64,000 nt of DNA from Nostoc calcicola FACHB-3891 (GCF_014697355.1 NZ_JACJRQ010000018.1:62001-126000), one strand, 5' to 3'. Shown: positions 53,200 through 62,334, counted from the first letter of the stretch. Notes: generated from the letters alone by a model not told the origin. Numbers and translations: made by a program.

Positions 53200-53262
53200 C
53201 AAGAGTTAAGTCCCCCAATCCCCAGTCCCCAATCCCCAGTCCCCAGTCCCCAATCCCCAAAA
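53200..53262. repeat. CCCCAGTCCCCAATCC spacer tract between leuC and leuD
   Basis: Tandem CCCCAATCCCCAGTCCCC units lie in the spacer just before the leuD start. A short GAGACGCGAT..ATCGCGTCT palindrome precedes them at 53177-53198. The tract is open in the leuD frame and could be translated only from a TTG at 53170, which is unlikely. Confidence 0.5.
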
Positions 53263-53265
53263 TCT

Positions 53266-53874
53266 ATGGTAAGCGAAGTTAAAACAGTTTCCGGGCGTGG
53301 TATACCTTTAGTGGGTAATGATATAGATACCGATCGCATTATTCCCGCCCGTTATTTGAAAGCCGTTACCTTTGATGGGTTAGGCGAAGGTGCGTTTATC
53401 GATGACCGCAAAGCATTAAATGGCGAACATCCCTTTGACCAACCCCAGTACCAAGGCGCGAAGATTTTAATCGTTAATCGGAATTTTGGCTGTGGTTCAT
53501 CACGAGAACATGCACCGCAAGCGATCGCTAAATGGGGAATTCAAGCATTAATTGGTGAAAGTTTTGCCGAAATCTTTTTCGGTAACTGCGTGGCAATGGG
53601 AATACCTTGTGTGACAGCCGATGCTGCTAATGTCAAACAATTGCAAGAGTTAGTAGCTGCCAATCCCGAAGCAAATGTCACAGTGAATTTAGAAACTTTG
53701 CAAGTACAAATTGGCGATTTCAGTACCCCAGTTTTCATCGGTGAAGGTACAAGAACCACCTTTATTTCTGGGACTTGGGATGCTTGCGGTCAGTTAGTAG
53801 CTAATGCAGACCAAGTTCAGGCAACGGCTGCAAAATTACCTTACGTTGGTTGGGGTAATTTAGCTGCGAGTTAG
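53266..53874 (+). CDS. leuD: 3-Isopropylmalate dehydratase small subunit LeuD
   Basis: About 202 residues from ATG 53266. Swivel-domain motifs are IPLVGNDIDTDRIIPARYLK, KILIVNRNFGCGSSREHAPQ and AEIFFGNCVAMGIPC. The in-frame extension back to 53170 would add a low-complexity PSPQSP stretch from the spacer repeat and is rejected. It forms the active isomerase with LeuC, encoded just upstream. Confidence 0.94.
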   Translation: MVSEVKTVSGRGIPLVGNDIDTDRIIPARYLKAVTFDGLGEGAFIDDRKALNGEHPFDQPQYQGAKILIVNRNFGCGSSREHAPQAIAKWGIQALIGESFAEIFFGNCVAMGIPCVTADAANVKQLQELVAANPEANVTVNLETLQVQIGDFSTPVFIGEGTRTTFISGTWDACGQLVANADQVQATAAKLPYVGWGNLAAS

Positions 53875-53919
53875 TATTTCCTAGTTCCCTGGCAAAGCTA
53901 GGGAAAATTATTTAAATTA

Positions 53920-54035
53920 TTGGCGTTGCTGAATTCCGGTATGAATTCAGATGTAGAGACGTTGCAATGCAACGTCTCTACAAGGATTTTGATATAATGC
54001 ACAATCGTTTTTATACATGAAATTAGCAACGCCAA
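53920..54035. mobile_element. MITE-like element with TTGGCGTTGCT ends
   Basis: TTGGCGTTGCT (53920-53930) and AGCAACGCCAA (54025-54035) are perfect inverse ends of a 116-bp element. It contains an inner palindrome, GTAGAGACGTTGCA and TGCAACGTCTCTAC (53953-53981). No coding capacity. Confidence 0.55.
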
Positions 54036-54064
54036 ATTATTTATAATTATGGTGATGGTGATTT

Positions 54065-54170
54065 GATAAAAGTGGTGTGCTTTTCGTTTGCGACCCACCC
54101 ACCAACCCACAAAACCAGTAACTGCTATACCACCAACAGGAAGCGGTTCAGGAACTTGTGTGGTAATCAG
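54065..54170 (-). pseudogene. Remnant of a PEP-CTERM protein C-terminus
   Basis: On the minus strand a frame reads TTQVPEPLPVGGIAVTGFVG followed by WWVGRKRK: the Pro-Glu-Pro motif, a hydrophobic helix and a basic end of the PEP-CTERM sorting signal, which targets exported proteins to exosortase. No exported domain precedes it; upstream the frame soon reaches the plus-strand gene at 54213. The frame also runs past the expected stop. It is likely the tail of a deleted gene. Confidence 0.5.
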
Positions 54171-54212
54171 TTTAAGATCGTTACTTATAATAATCTCCTC
54201 AATATCCAGATT

Positions 54213-54623
54213 ATGAAAATCAATCGATTGCTGGAACTTAAGCAAAAACTGACAAATGAAGCAGATTTGTCCGATATCTGGTTATTTTATATGGATAATT
54301 TTGCGGATCATCCGAAATTTACTCAACTGGGTGAGCCTGCGTATAATGAATATCTAAATACTGTCCTGCACAAAACTTGTGAGCAAATGTTTGGCAAGGC
54401 AATAAAGATTACTGATTTTTTGCTGATTTACATTGCAAAGTATGGTTTTTTTCATGGACCTTTCCAAGTTAAAGGGCGTATTGGGGGTATGATTTATTTC
54501 GAGGATATAAAAGTTGGGTTAATTGCAGTGTCAGCGGATTATCCCCCTACCGATGCGGTTAAGTATTCACGTTTTTCTGAGATAATTCAACTGTCGGGAT
54601 CTAATCCCAATGAGCGCAATTGA
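54213..54623 (+). CDS. Hypothetical protein, 136 residues
   Basis: From ATG 54213 (MKINRLLELKQKLTNEADLS). A soluble alpha/beta protein with FMDNFADHPKFTQLG-like and YGFFHGPFQVKGRIGGMIYFEDI segments. The in-frame extension to 54063 overlaps the PEP-CTERM remnant on the other strand and is rejected. I do not recognise the family. It is flanked by repeat elements and stands alone. Confidence 0.6.
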   Translation: MKINRLLELKQKLTNEADLSDIWLFYMDNFADHPKFTQLGEPAYNEYLNTVLHKTCEQMFGKAIKITDFLLIYIAKYGFFHGPFQVKGRIGGMIYFEDIKVGLIAVSADYPPTDAVKYSRFSEIIQLSGSNPNERN

Positions 54624-54836
54624 GAGAAGCATAACGGATAGGTGTTTCCAAGATGTGCGATCGTATAGGGAGTAGGGAGTAGGAAAGAAGCCTTATCTGG
54701 GTGTACTGATTTTTTTCAGAAATCAAATATGAGTCCTATAGTAGATTTTGGTCTTGGATTAGCGTTTGAATAAACGGATTTAAATCCCCCACTTCGAGCA
54801 TTGCTGAATTCTGTATTCTGAATTCTGAGTTCTGAT

Positions 54837-55895
54837 TTAATCTTCAGTTTTTTCTAGACAACTGCTGTTAAAATCAAAGTCTTGACATTCTTTACTTTCT
54901 AACAATTGCCTGACTGTACTACCAGGTTGACAACTCATCAAAGTTGCCCCCAAAGCAAATAGTGTCATCGCAGTTGCTATTCCCACTAAAGTAGCTCGTT
55001 TTAGAGGTTTAATTGTCCTGATTAAATTTTCTATCCCAGTACCATTACCAACAACCTCAATTGGCTTTAGTGCTTCCAAAGCAATAGTCGCATTAGCGTA
55101 GCGGCGTTTGCGATCGCGTTTCAACATTTTCATTAACCACGACTCAAAACGTGGGCTGATTTGAGGAACCAATTTCTGGAAATTAAAGCGATAATTATCA
55201 TCAATTAACTTACCAATATCAACAGAACGGGTATTAGTAAGTAAGCAAATCAACGTTGCTCCTAAACTATATAAGTCTGATGCTTCTGTGAGAGGATAAC
55301 CAAAATGTTCCTCTGGTGGCATGAAGCCTGGGGTTCCGGTTACGAAGCTGCTAAGAGCTATTTTTGCATCCTGTATCCTAGCCAAACCAAAATCAACTAA
55401 GTAAGCATTTAGTTGCTCATCAATCAGAATATTCTCTGGTTTGATATCCCGATGAATAATTGGGGGAATTTGCTTTTGGAGATAAACTAAAATTTCTAAG
55501 ATTGACAGAGCAATTTGCTTGATTTCTTCGGGATGAAAGCTGCGTTTTGAACTTAAGGATGGGGCATTTTTATATTCCTGCACCAGATTAAAAACCCCTG
55601 GCATTTCAAACGAATCTATATAGCGAGGGATGCGCGAATGATTCAATTGTTGCAAGATTTCAATTTCGCGTTCATAGGCTTTCACACCTGACCAGTCAGC
55701 ACTTGCACTAGCGAAACAAAACTCTTTAATCACAACTTGTTGATTGGAGTTGAGGACATTAGCTAGGTAAGTAACGCGTCCTCCTTCTCTGTTGCGTCCT
55801 AGTTCGCTGATGACTTGATAACCTTGTTTGGAAAAATCTGGATGGTGACTCAAGGGAATTACCCCTTTATATCCATTACGCACATCAAACTCCAT
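54837..55895 (-). CDS. Serine/threonine protein kinase, single membrane segment
   Basis: About 352 residues from ATG 55895. Hanks-type kinase domain: glycine loop ELGRNREGGRVTYLA, Lys in VVIKEF, HRDIKPENILI, DFGLARI and GTPGFMPPEEHFG. After the kinase a hydrophobic helix (LVGIATAMTLFALGATLMS) probably inserts in the membrane. A short tail (STVRQLLESKECQDFDFNSS) resembles the first unit of a pentapeptide-repeat domain, which in related cyanobacterial kinases runs much further, so this one may be truncated. Single gene; targets unknown. Confidence 0.87.
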   Translation of the reverse strand: MEFDVRNGYKGVIPLSHHPDFSKQGYQVISELGRNREGGRVTYLANVLNSNQQVVIKEFCFASASADWSGVKAYEREIEILQQLNHSRIPRYIDSFEMPGVFNLVQEYKNAPSLSSKRSFHPEEIKQIALSILEILVYLQKQIPPIIHRDIKPENILIDEQLNAYLVDFGLARIQDAKIALSSFVTGTPGFMPPEEHFGYPLTEASDLYSLGATLICLLTNTRSVDIGKLIDDNYRFNFQKLVPQISPRFESWLMKMLKRDRKRRYANATIALEALKPIEVVGNGTGIENLIRTIKPLKRATLVGIATAMTLFALGATLMSCQPGSTVRQLLESKECQDFDFNSSCLEKTED

Positions 55896-56091
55896 TATAA
55901 CGACCACATGAGGTTGATTTTGTCAAGGTGTAATTCAAAATTAAGAGCGACTCACCCAGATTGTTAACCGCATTTCTACCCTACTCGTCCCAAAGCGCAT
56001 AAACACAAACTGATGCCCTTATCTTGATGATGCCAGCTACTTCAACTTTGGGAAGGTTGGCAAGGTACTGGCTTGTTCATGCGCGAAATTG

Positions 56092-56985
56092 TTAAATTTG
56101 CCCTAACCAGTGGACAATTTGGGCATTAACAACGTCTGGAACTTCATCGTGGGGACAATGACCGGCATTGGGAATGGGTACTATTTTGATGTCTTTGCCA
56201 TTCTCACGCGCCTTTTCGTAAATCTTTGCCCCAGTAATTGGTGTCCAGGGATCGTCAGCACCCCAAATTACCAACAGAGGACGTTCTACTTTGGGCAATA
56301 GTTCCTCTGGACTTGGGCCAGGGGGGGCGGTGAGAATGGAGGCGAAAACTTCTTGCGCTCCTGGATCGCAAGAAGGAGTATAAAGTAAATCGACTAATTC
56401 ATCGGTGACGGCTTGGCGATCGCGGTAAACTTGGTAAAGAGTACGGCGAATTTGAGCTTTTTGGCGGATACGATTGTAAACAAATTTGCCTGTAATTGGC
56501 GATCGCACAACCCGATTAAAAGCTGCCATCACAATGCGTAACGGCGGATTCAATTCGTGGGGACGATGACTCAAACCACCCGCCGAGTTAATTAAAACAC
56601 CGCCAGCAGCAATGTCTGGATGTTCTACCAGTACTATCAAGCTCAAAAGTGCGCCGATGGAGTTGCCAATAAATACAGCAGGTTCCTGGATATGTGCTGT
56701 GCAAAAATCTTTCAGCAATTCCACCCAAACTTCCACACTGTAATCAATGGGTGCTTTATCGGAACCACCAAAACCCAAAAGATCCAAAGCAAAAACTTGG
56801 TAGCCAGCATCTGCTAAAACTGGGATATTTTTCCGCCAGTGTCCAATGGAAGCACCAAAACCATGAACTAATACCAAAGGGCGTCCTGTACCCATGACGG
56901 TATACTGAATTTTATAGCCCTGCCAAGTCCAAAAGAATTTTTTAATGGTGGTAGTTGTTGTTAGCTGCTGTGTAGTTTCAGTCAT
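56092..56985 (-). CDS. Alpha/beta fold hydrolase
   Basis: 297 residues. Core motifs: oxyanion LVLVHGFGASIGHW, LLGFGGSDKAP, nucleophile Ser in FIGNSIGALLSL, acid in WGADDPWTP and His in NAGHCPHDEVP. The family includes haloalkane dehalogenase-like esterases and the plant pheophytinase; cyanobacteria usually have several such paralogues. The substrate cannot be named. Promoter and terminator regions were not recognised. Confidence 0.88.
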   Translation of the reverse strand: MTETTQQLTTTTTIKKFFWTWQGYKIQYTVMGTGRPLVLVHGFGASIGHWRKNIPVLADAGYQVFALDLLGFGGSDKAPIDYSVEVWVELLKDFCTAHIQEPAVFIGNSIGALLSLIVLVEHPDIAAGGVLINSAGGLSHRPHELNPPLRIVMAAFNRVVRSPITGKFVYNRIRQKAQIRRTLYQVYRDRQAVTDELVDLLYTPSCDPGAQEVFASILTAPPGPSPEELLPKVERPLLVIWGADDPWTPITGAKIYEKARENGKDIKIVPIPNAGHCPHDEVPDVVNAQIVHWLGQI

Positions 56986-57347
56986 TATGAAGATTTATAA
57001 AGTACTCTTCAATATAGTAATGTTCTCTGGCATCAGATATTGCACCTCAGCGAATTTTAGATTTTAGATTTTAAATTTTGGATTGTAAATTCAAAAATAA
57101 TTCTCTGGAACTCTGATTTTTTAGTGCCTTCTCCCTTGATAAGTTCTGATGGGGGGAAACCTTCGATCAGACTTTTTGCTGCATCCTGTGCGCTTCTATT
57201 TAGGGGTTGCTAAACCAAGTCAATTCTTGCAAATCACAGCGGATTCCTATATGAATAATTTTAGATGTTAGTTTCATCTATTCCCAGGGATTAATAAGTC
57301 AAAGGATACTAAATATCCTTTGGCTTTTAGACGAATGGTAGTGTGAG
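56986..57347. other. Spacer between divergent hydrolase and SLH genes
   Basis: 362 bases. It holds a short TTTTAGATTTTAGATTTTA heptamer run at 57056-57078, a fragment CGGATTCCTATATGA near 57240 related to the TATAGGAATCC elements, and an AAAGGATA..TATCCTTT inverted repeat at 57301-57321 close to the SLH start. Confidence 0.4.
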
Positions 57348-59060
57348 ATGAAATACATTAATCAAACTAACTTTGCTTTTTTGAGCAAATTTTTTCTTGC
57401 TGCAACATCTGTGGCAATATTTTCACCGATAGCTTCTGTGTATGCAACTTCAGGGTTTTCTACCATCGTCGCCCAAATACCTGATAATTCCACTGAGCAA
57501 AAAATTTTAGCCAATAATCAACCAGAAACAAGTAGTTATACTACTACTATTCAACGGCAAAGTGTAATCAAAAAAAGCCCCACTCAAGTATATGCTAGGA
57601 ATGTTTCAGGAAAAAGACAAAAAACAGCTTTTAGTCTGGCAATTTGGGAACCATCCGGTAATTTGTCAGAAGTAATTGCCAGAGTATCTGTTAAGAGTAA
57701 ACGTGACAATGGCTATTTAAAAGAACGGTTTTTGGGTGATTACAAGTATAAAATTCAGCAAAAAGCAAAATTTGTTAAAGGTTTAAAAGCTAGCGATCGC
57801 ATTGTTGTACGATTGTACGACCTGCAAAACCACTTTATTGGCTATAGCGAATTTGAATGTTTATCGGCAAATACCGCAGTAAACCTGATTTTGTCAGGCA
57901 AACCTCTAGAATATCGAGTCCTCCGCACCGTTTATGGTATTGATGCTAACCAAGACGGCGCTATCGATGCACGTACTACCACTTACGACTACTTCACTCA
58001 AATCAGTAACCAAAAGGTTAATTTTCTTAGCGGTTCCCAAACCTTCCAAGCGAATCAATTCCAAGTAGAAAGTTTGTCAAAAGTTTCACCAACCAGTGTT
58101 TACCCTGTATCTTTCACCCAAGGTGAATTCGCCTTAGTGCGCCAGTCGTTCATTAACGTCTTTAGTTCCGACTTGCCAAAAGTTTTGCGAGTGACTCCTG
58201 GTAGTTTGGTGCAGGTGACTGAAGTCCGGGATAACTCTAGCTACGATATCAGTCAACTGCTGATAAATTATCGCCAAGTTGGGGTATCTCCCACTATCCA
58301 AGTTAACTTTTCTGATGTTTCCACAAACCACTGGGCTAAAGATTTTATTGCCGAATTGTCAGCAATGGAAATTGTTGAGGGTTTTCCTGATGGAACTTTC
58401 CGCCCCGATGCACCGGTAACTCGTGCCCAATTTGCGTCAATGCTGCACAAAGCATTCACAAAGGGGAAAATTCGCCAAGGGATTCCTTTTAAGGATGTCT
58501 CAACTCGATATTGGGCTTACAATGCCATCAGGGATGCTTACCAAATGGGCTTTTTAAATGCCCTTATTGACAAGGATTTCAACCCCACTCAAAGGCTTTC
58601 TCGCCTCGACATTCTGGTAGCTTTAGCCCAGGGACTAAATTATCAAGCCAGCGGTTCTACGGATGCGATTTTATCTGTTTACAACGATGCAACTAATATT
58701 CGTCGCGAACATCGCAGTCTGATTGCTGCACTTACGCAACACGGTATAGTTGTCAACTATCCTAATGTGAATTTGCTCAATGCTGAACGGGTGGCAACCA
58801 GGTCTGAGGTATCTGCTTTGTTATATCAAGCACTCTATAGCACTGGAAAAGTAGGAAATATCTCCTCACAGTACGTTGTTATCCAACAACAGCAGCAAGT
58901 TGCACTTGAGGAACGTACTGAAACTCCAAGGGGACGCGACACAATGCGTCGTCATTGCAACCAAGGTATTGGTAATGGTGCTGAGGGCTGTGACCCTGGT
59001 AATTCCCATCCCCACGGTAGTAGTAACGACGAAGGTGGACGTACTCCGGGTAACAGATAA
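57348..59060 (+). CDS. S-layer homology (SLH) domain protein
   Basis: 570 residues. N-terminal signal peptide (FLSKFFLAATSVAIFSPIAS). A middle domain of about 250 residues is unassigned; it contains GIDANQDGAIDARTT, a Ca2+-loop-like stretch. Three SLH motifs follow, around 319-370 (NFSDVSTNHWAKDFIAEL), 379-430 and 443-497; they anchor proteins to wall polymers. The C-terminal tail is CNQGIGNGAEGCDPGNSHPH, a Cys/Gly/His-rich motif seen at the ends of other cyanobacterial surface proteins. Exported to the cell envelope; role unknown. Confidence 0.85.
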   Translation: MKYINQTNFAFLSKFFLAATSVAIFSPIASVYATSGFSTIVAQIPDNSTEQKILANNQPETSSYTTTIQRQSVIKKSPTQVYARNVSGKRQKTAFSLAIWEPSGNLSEVIARVSVKSKRDNGYLKERFLGDYKYKIQQKAKFVKGLKASDRIVVRLYDLQNHFIGYSEFECLSANTAVNLILSGKPLEYRVLRTVYGIDANQDGAIDARTTTYDYFTQISNQKVNFLSGSQTFQANQFQVESLSKVSPTSVYPVSFTQGEFALVRQSFINVFSSDLPKVLRVTPGSLVQVTEVRDNSSYDISQLLINYRQVGVSPTIQVNFSDVSTNHWAKDFIAELSAMEIVEGFPDGTFRPDAPVTRAQFASMLHKAFTKGKIRQGIPFKDVSTRYWAYNAIRDAYQMGFLNALIDKDFNPTQRLSRLDILVALAQGLNYQASGSTDAILSVYNDATNIRREHRSLIAALTQHGIVVNYPNVNLLNAERVATRSEVSALLYQALYSTGKVGNISSQYVVIQQQQQVALEERTETPRGRDTMRRHCNQGIGNGAEGCDPGNSHPHGSSNDEGGRTPGNR

Positions 59061-59069
59061 TACATTGAA

Positions 59070-59504
59070 TTAACTTGTAGAGACGCGATTAATCGCGTCT
59101 TTAACTGTAAAAATAATTTGTTGACCACAAGAAATTTCCAGCGTATGACCATCTGGGTCTCGAAGATAAGCCCAGTAACCAACTGGGGGACCCCAGTCAT
59201 TTGGCCCAGCCAGCAGTACGCCCTCTGTGCGTGCCTCATTGCACAGGCGATCGATTTCCTCCTGATTCTGATAAGCTACTCCAAGATGGGAGTGTGGTAA
59301 CAGTACGCCTTCTACTTGAGTTGATTGAATGAGGACGATCGCAAAAGGTCTGGTAAGATCGCTAATCCAAGCAACATCTGATTGAATCGTGCGATCGCTA
59401 CGACGATGTACAACCGTCATTTGGGCATATTTTGTATAAAATGCGATACTTGCATCGACATCACTAACTGCAAGTGCAATATGAGTGAAACCAAGATCGG
59501 ACAT
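59070..59504 (-). CDS. VOC family (glyoxalase-like) protein
   Basis: About 144 residues from ATG 59504, which follows AAGGAG. Two beta-alpha-beta-beta-beta modules: GFTHIALAVSDVDASIAFYT and WAYLRDPDGHTLEISCG. His/Glu metal ligands of the glyoxalase fold are visible in both. It is probably a dioxygenase- or lyase-like metalloenzyme; the substrate is unknown. The last residues (VKDAINRVSTS) are encoded by one arm of a GTAGAGACGCGATTAATCGC palindrome. Confidence 0.85.
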   Translation of the reverse strand: MSDLGFTHIALAVSDVDASIAFYTKYAQMTVVHRRSDRTIQSDVAWISDLTRPFAIVLIQSTQVEGVLLPHSHLGVAYQNQEEIDRLCNEARTEGVLLAGPNDWGPPVGYWAYLRDPDGHTLEISCGQQIIFTVKDAINRVSTS

Positions 59505-59557
59505 GATAATAACTCCTTGTATAGACTTGGAGCAAGTTATTAAAAGATATAGCTCAA

Positions 59558-59653
59558 TATAGCAGTTTGCAATTGCATGGAGTATAGACAATTCGTAGGG
59601 TAGCACAGCTGTGCTACCCTACCGTGTACCTCATTCAAATGAAAATCGCTATA
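59558..59653. mobile_element. MITE-like element, TATAGCG family copy B
   Basis: Ends TATAGCAGTTTGC and GAAAATCGCTATA match imperfectly. The centre is the palindrome GTAGGGTAGCA-CAGCTG-TGCTACCCTAC, which keeps the CACAGCTGTG core of copy A but with different, still paired flanks. No coding capacity. An isolated GGTAGCACAGCTGTGCTACC palindrome also occurs at 61330-61349. Confidence 0.55.
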
Positions 59654-59789
59654 TATGTAACCGTATCACTGAGCAACACTAGTCAGATAAATTATTGCTA
59701 ATAGTTTTAATTTATAAATACCTTGGGTAAACTTTTCAAAACCAGGAAACCATATCAGTTTCAGTCTAAAAACGGGACAATAAAATATT

Positions 59790-59949
59790 ATAGTTGGTGT
59801 TCCTTTGTCAAATCGCCTTGAATACCACCAATTGTGCGAATTCTACTTTCGTGGGGATGACCTGTTTTCCAACCAGGAGATTTTCCAGGAGTTTTGGCAG
59901 ATTGGGTAGGTGTACCAATCACTGGTAAAATTCCAGGTATGTAAAACCG
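59790..59949 (-). pseudogene. Fragment of a transposase C-terminus
   Basis: The minus strand reads FYIPGILPVIGTPTQSAKTP and GKSPGWKTGHPHESR before a TAA at 59790. The LP.IGTP.Q..KTPGKSPGW pattern is the tail of a common cyanobacterial transposase family. The rest of the gene is absent: upstream is a homopolymer and a 22-bp direct repeat. The final part diverges from the family, so it is a decayed remnant. Confidence 0.5.
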
Positions 59950-59990
59950 TTTCTTTGTGAGGCTGCGCCAAATATGCCGCTTTTTTTTTT

Positions 59991-60034
59991 AACGCAAAGG
60001 TACGCGGAGGTTAACGCAAAGGTACGCAGAGGTT
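59991..60034. repeat. 22-bp direct repeat AACGCAAAGGTACGCRGAGG
   Basis: Two tandem copies differing at one position follow a run of ten T. The same sequence family (CAAAGGTACGC) is found on the other strand at 48505-48545 near mazG. No function apparent. Confidence 0.6.
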
Positions 60035-60127
60035 TGTCCCAGAATAATTAGGCGCATCTTCATAGAGAATTGGTATAAAATCTACATAATTTAACTAAAT
60101 TCTGAATAATGTTAAAAGTATTTAATT

Positions 60128-60916
60128 ATGAAACAATTTACTGATAAAGTTGTTCTGATTACAGGAGGTAATTCTGGTATTGGCAAAGCTACAGCATTAG
60201 CTTTTGCTGAGTTAGGGGCAAAAGTAGTGATTGCTGGCAGGAAAATTAAAGAAGGTGAAGAGACTGTTAATTTAATTGAAAAAGCTGGTAGTCAAAGTAT
60301 TTTTATCCCTACAGATATTACTCAAGAAACAGAAGTTAAAAATTTAATTAGCCAAACAATTAAAACTTTTGGTCGTTTAGATTATGCATTTAATAATGCT
60401 GGAACTCCTGGAATTCTCAAAGTCAATATAGATGATTCTGAAGAAAATTGGAATCAGGTTATTAATACTAATTTAAAAGGAGTTTGGCTATGCATGAAAT
60501 ATCAAATTCCGGAAATGCTGAAAAATGGTGGTGGTGCTATTGTAAATAATGCTTCTATTCGAGGATTGATTGCTGCTAATTTAAATAATGAGCAAGGAAA
60601 TCAACCACAACATAATATTCATTTTTATTGTACTAGCAAACACGCCGTTTTAGGACTTACGAAATCTTTAGCTGCACAATACGCTAAGGATGGTATTAGA
60701 ATTAATGCTGTTTGCCCAGGAACTATTGTAACTCCTATGGTTATGTCAGCTTTAAGTGAGGAAACAATAAAATCTTATGGCAATCAATATCCCATAAAAC
60801 GATTAGGTACAGCGGAAGAAATTGCTCAAGCAGTATTATGGTTATGTTCAGATTCAGCTAGTTTTATGATTGGACATTCACTAGTTTTAGATGGTGGTTT
60901 AACTATTCAACATTAG
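60128..60916 (+). CDS. Short-chain dehydrogenase/reductase (SDR)
   Basis: 262 residues, classical SDR: cofactor loop ITGGNSGIGKATALAFAELG, NNAGTPGILK, catalytic Ser in VNNASIRGL, YCTSK (Tyr and Lys), and VCPGTIVTPM. Loop residues after the second strand (AGRKIKEGEE) fit NADP(H). The substrate is unknown; resemblance is to glucose/alcohol dehydrogenase-like SDRs. The gene is AT-rich compared with its neighbours and stands alone between repeat-rich spacers. Confidence 0.9.
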   Translation: MKQFTDKVVLITGGNSGIGKATALAFAELGAKVVIAGRKIKEGEETVNLIEKAGSQSIFIPTDITQETEVKNLISQTIKTFGRLDYAFNNAGTPGILKVNIDDSEENWNQVINTNLKGVWLCMKYQIPEMLKNGGGAIVNNASIRGLIAANLNNEQGNQPQHNIHFYCTSKHAVLGLTKSLAAQYAKDGIRINAVCPGTIVTPMVMSALSEETIKSYGNQYPIKRLGTAEEIAQAVLWLCSDSASFMIGHSLVLDGGLTIQH

Positions 60917-61475
60917 TTTTAGAGCAGATTGCAGGTAAATCAGATGAAGAAGGGGAAGGGGAAAGGGGGAAAGGGGTCTTAGGGTTCCTCATACTTTAAA
61001 AATAGGGGTTTCAAAATATGGACGCTGATGTTTATCGCACTGCGTGTCTGGTAAAACCTTCTTTTAATATTCTCCACAATTAAGATAGGGGCTTTATACC
61101 GTGTGGGGGAAGGGGGAAGGGGGAAAGGGAAAGGGGCAAAGGTTAAATTTATCCCTTTACCCTTTAACCTTTTCCCCTGTTTTTAATTCTTACCCTTTAC
61201 CCTTTACCCTTTAACCTTTTCCCCTGTTTTTAATTCTTACCCTTTTCCCCTTACCCTTTCCCCTTTCCCCCTTCTCGGTAAAAATATGCGGTTTGAGGGA
61301 CTTCCAAGCAAAAAAACATTCGATAGTACGGTAGCACAGCTGTGCTACCAGAAAAATGTACAAATAATTTGGGATAGTTTATTTTCTAGAAGTCCCTGAA
61401 ATGATTTTTTGGGAGTGCCTACAAGAAAGCTGACACCATTGATAATAAAGATAGGCGTTATCTTTACAAAATTTT
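60917..61475. repeat. Spacer with polypurine/polypyrimidine tracts
   Basis: 559 bases without a gene. GGGGAAGGGGAAAGGGGG at 60951-60975 and 61103-61138 are matched by complementary CCCTTTACCCTTTAACC and CCCCTGTTTTTAATTCTTAC units repeated at 61150-61265, so a long hairpin is possible. The palindrome GGTAGCACAGCTGTGCTACC lies at 61330-61349. No promoter recognised. Confidence 0.5.
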
Positions 61476-62255
61476 ATGTTCTTAACTTGGTTCGACAGCA
61501 ATAGTTGGCTGCTGGAAATCGGCGGGAAACGGATACTAATCGACCCTTGGCTAGTTGGTTCGTTAATTTTCAGTAATTTGGAGTGGTTATTTAAGGGGTG
61601 GCGATCGCAAGAGCGCCCAATACCTGAGAACATTGATTTAATTCTGCTATCTCAGGGTTTAGAAGACCATGCTCACCCACCAACACTCAAGCAGCTAGAC
61701 CATAATATCAAGGTTGTAGCTTCTCCCAATGCAGCTAAGGTAGTACAGCAATTAGGTTACACCCAGGTGACTACTCTCGCTCATGGTGAGACTTTTACTT
61801 TAGATAATCAAATTGAAATCGAGGCTTTTCCTGGTTCGCCCATTGGCCCCACTCTCGTGGAAAATAGTTATCTCCTGAAAGAATTGAAAAGTGGTTTAAC
61901 TTTATACTACGAACCTCACGGATATCATTCTCCAGAAATTAAGCAAGCTGCACCTATCGATGTAGCGATTACACCGTTTATTGACATGACGTTACCTTTA
62001 CTAGGGCCGATTATTAAAGGAAAAAATAGTGCTTTAGAGGTAGCAAAATCGTTACAACCTCAAGTAATATTACCCACAGCGGCTGGTGGTGATGTGACAT
62101 TTGAGGGATTGCTGATGAAATTGATTCAGACGAAAGGAAGTGGTGCGGAATTTCGTTCGCTATTAGAGAAAAACAATCTCTCGACGCGGGTGATGGAACC
62201 GACACCAGGCGATCGCTTTGAATTACCATTAGAAAAGCGAGCCTTAGCAATCTAA
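61476..62255 (+). CDS. MBL-fold metal-dependent hydrolase (UlaG-like)
   Basis: 259 residues. FDSNSWLLEIGGKRILIDPW at the start and LLSQGLEDHAHPPTLKQLD correspond to the metal site of the metallo-beta-lactamase fold; the usual first His of HxHxDH is replaced (SQGLEDHAH). Further metal ligands may be in EPHGYHSPE. It belongs to the L-ascorbate-6-P lactonase-like/cyanobacterial hydrolase group; substrate unknown. A small inverted-repeat element follows 6 bases after its stop. Confidence 0.8.
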   Translation: MFLTWFDSNSWLLEIGGKRILIDPWLVGSLIFSNLEWLFKGWRSQERPIPENIDLILLSQGLEDHAHPPTLKQLDHNIKVVASPNAAKVVQQLGYTQVTTLAHGETFTLDNQIEIEAFPGSPIGPTLVENSYLLKELKSGLTLYYEPHGYHSPEIKQAAPIDVAITPFIDMTLPLLGPIIKGKNSALEVAKSLQPQVILPTAAGGDVTFEGLLMKLIQTKGSGAEFRSLLEKNNLSTRVMEPTPGDRFELPLEKRALAI

Positions 62256-62260
62256 CTCTC

Positions 62261-62334
62261 ATACCAATTTGGGATTTTAGATTTTGGATTTTGGATTAAA
62301 AGCGTTTAGACAATTTCCTATCCCAATTTGGTAT
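62261..62334. mobile_element. Small inverted-repeat element (ATACCAATTTGGGA ends)
   Basis: ATACCAATTTGGGA and TCCCAATTTGGTAT are perfect 14-bp inverse ends of a 74-bp element with a TTTTGGATTTTGGATT centre. It starts six bases after the MBL stop and may serve as its 3' hairpin. Confidence 0.55.

Noticed and set aside
53170..53265. N-terminal extension of LeuD to an upstream TTG
   Set aside because: It would translate the CCCCAGTCCCC spacer repeat; the ATG at 53266 gives the normal LeuD start.
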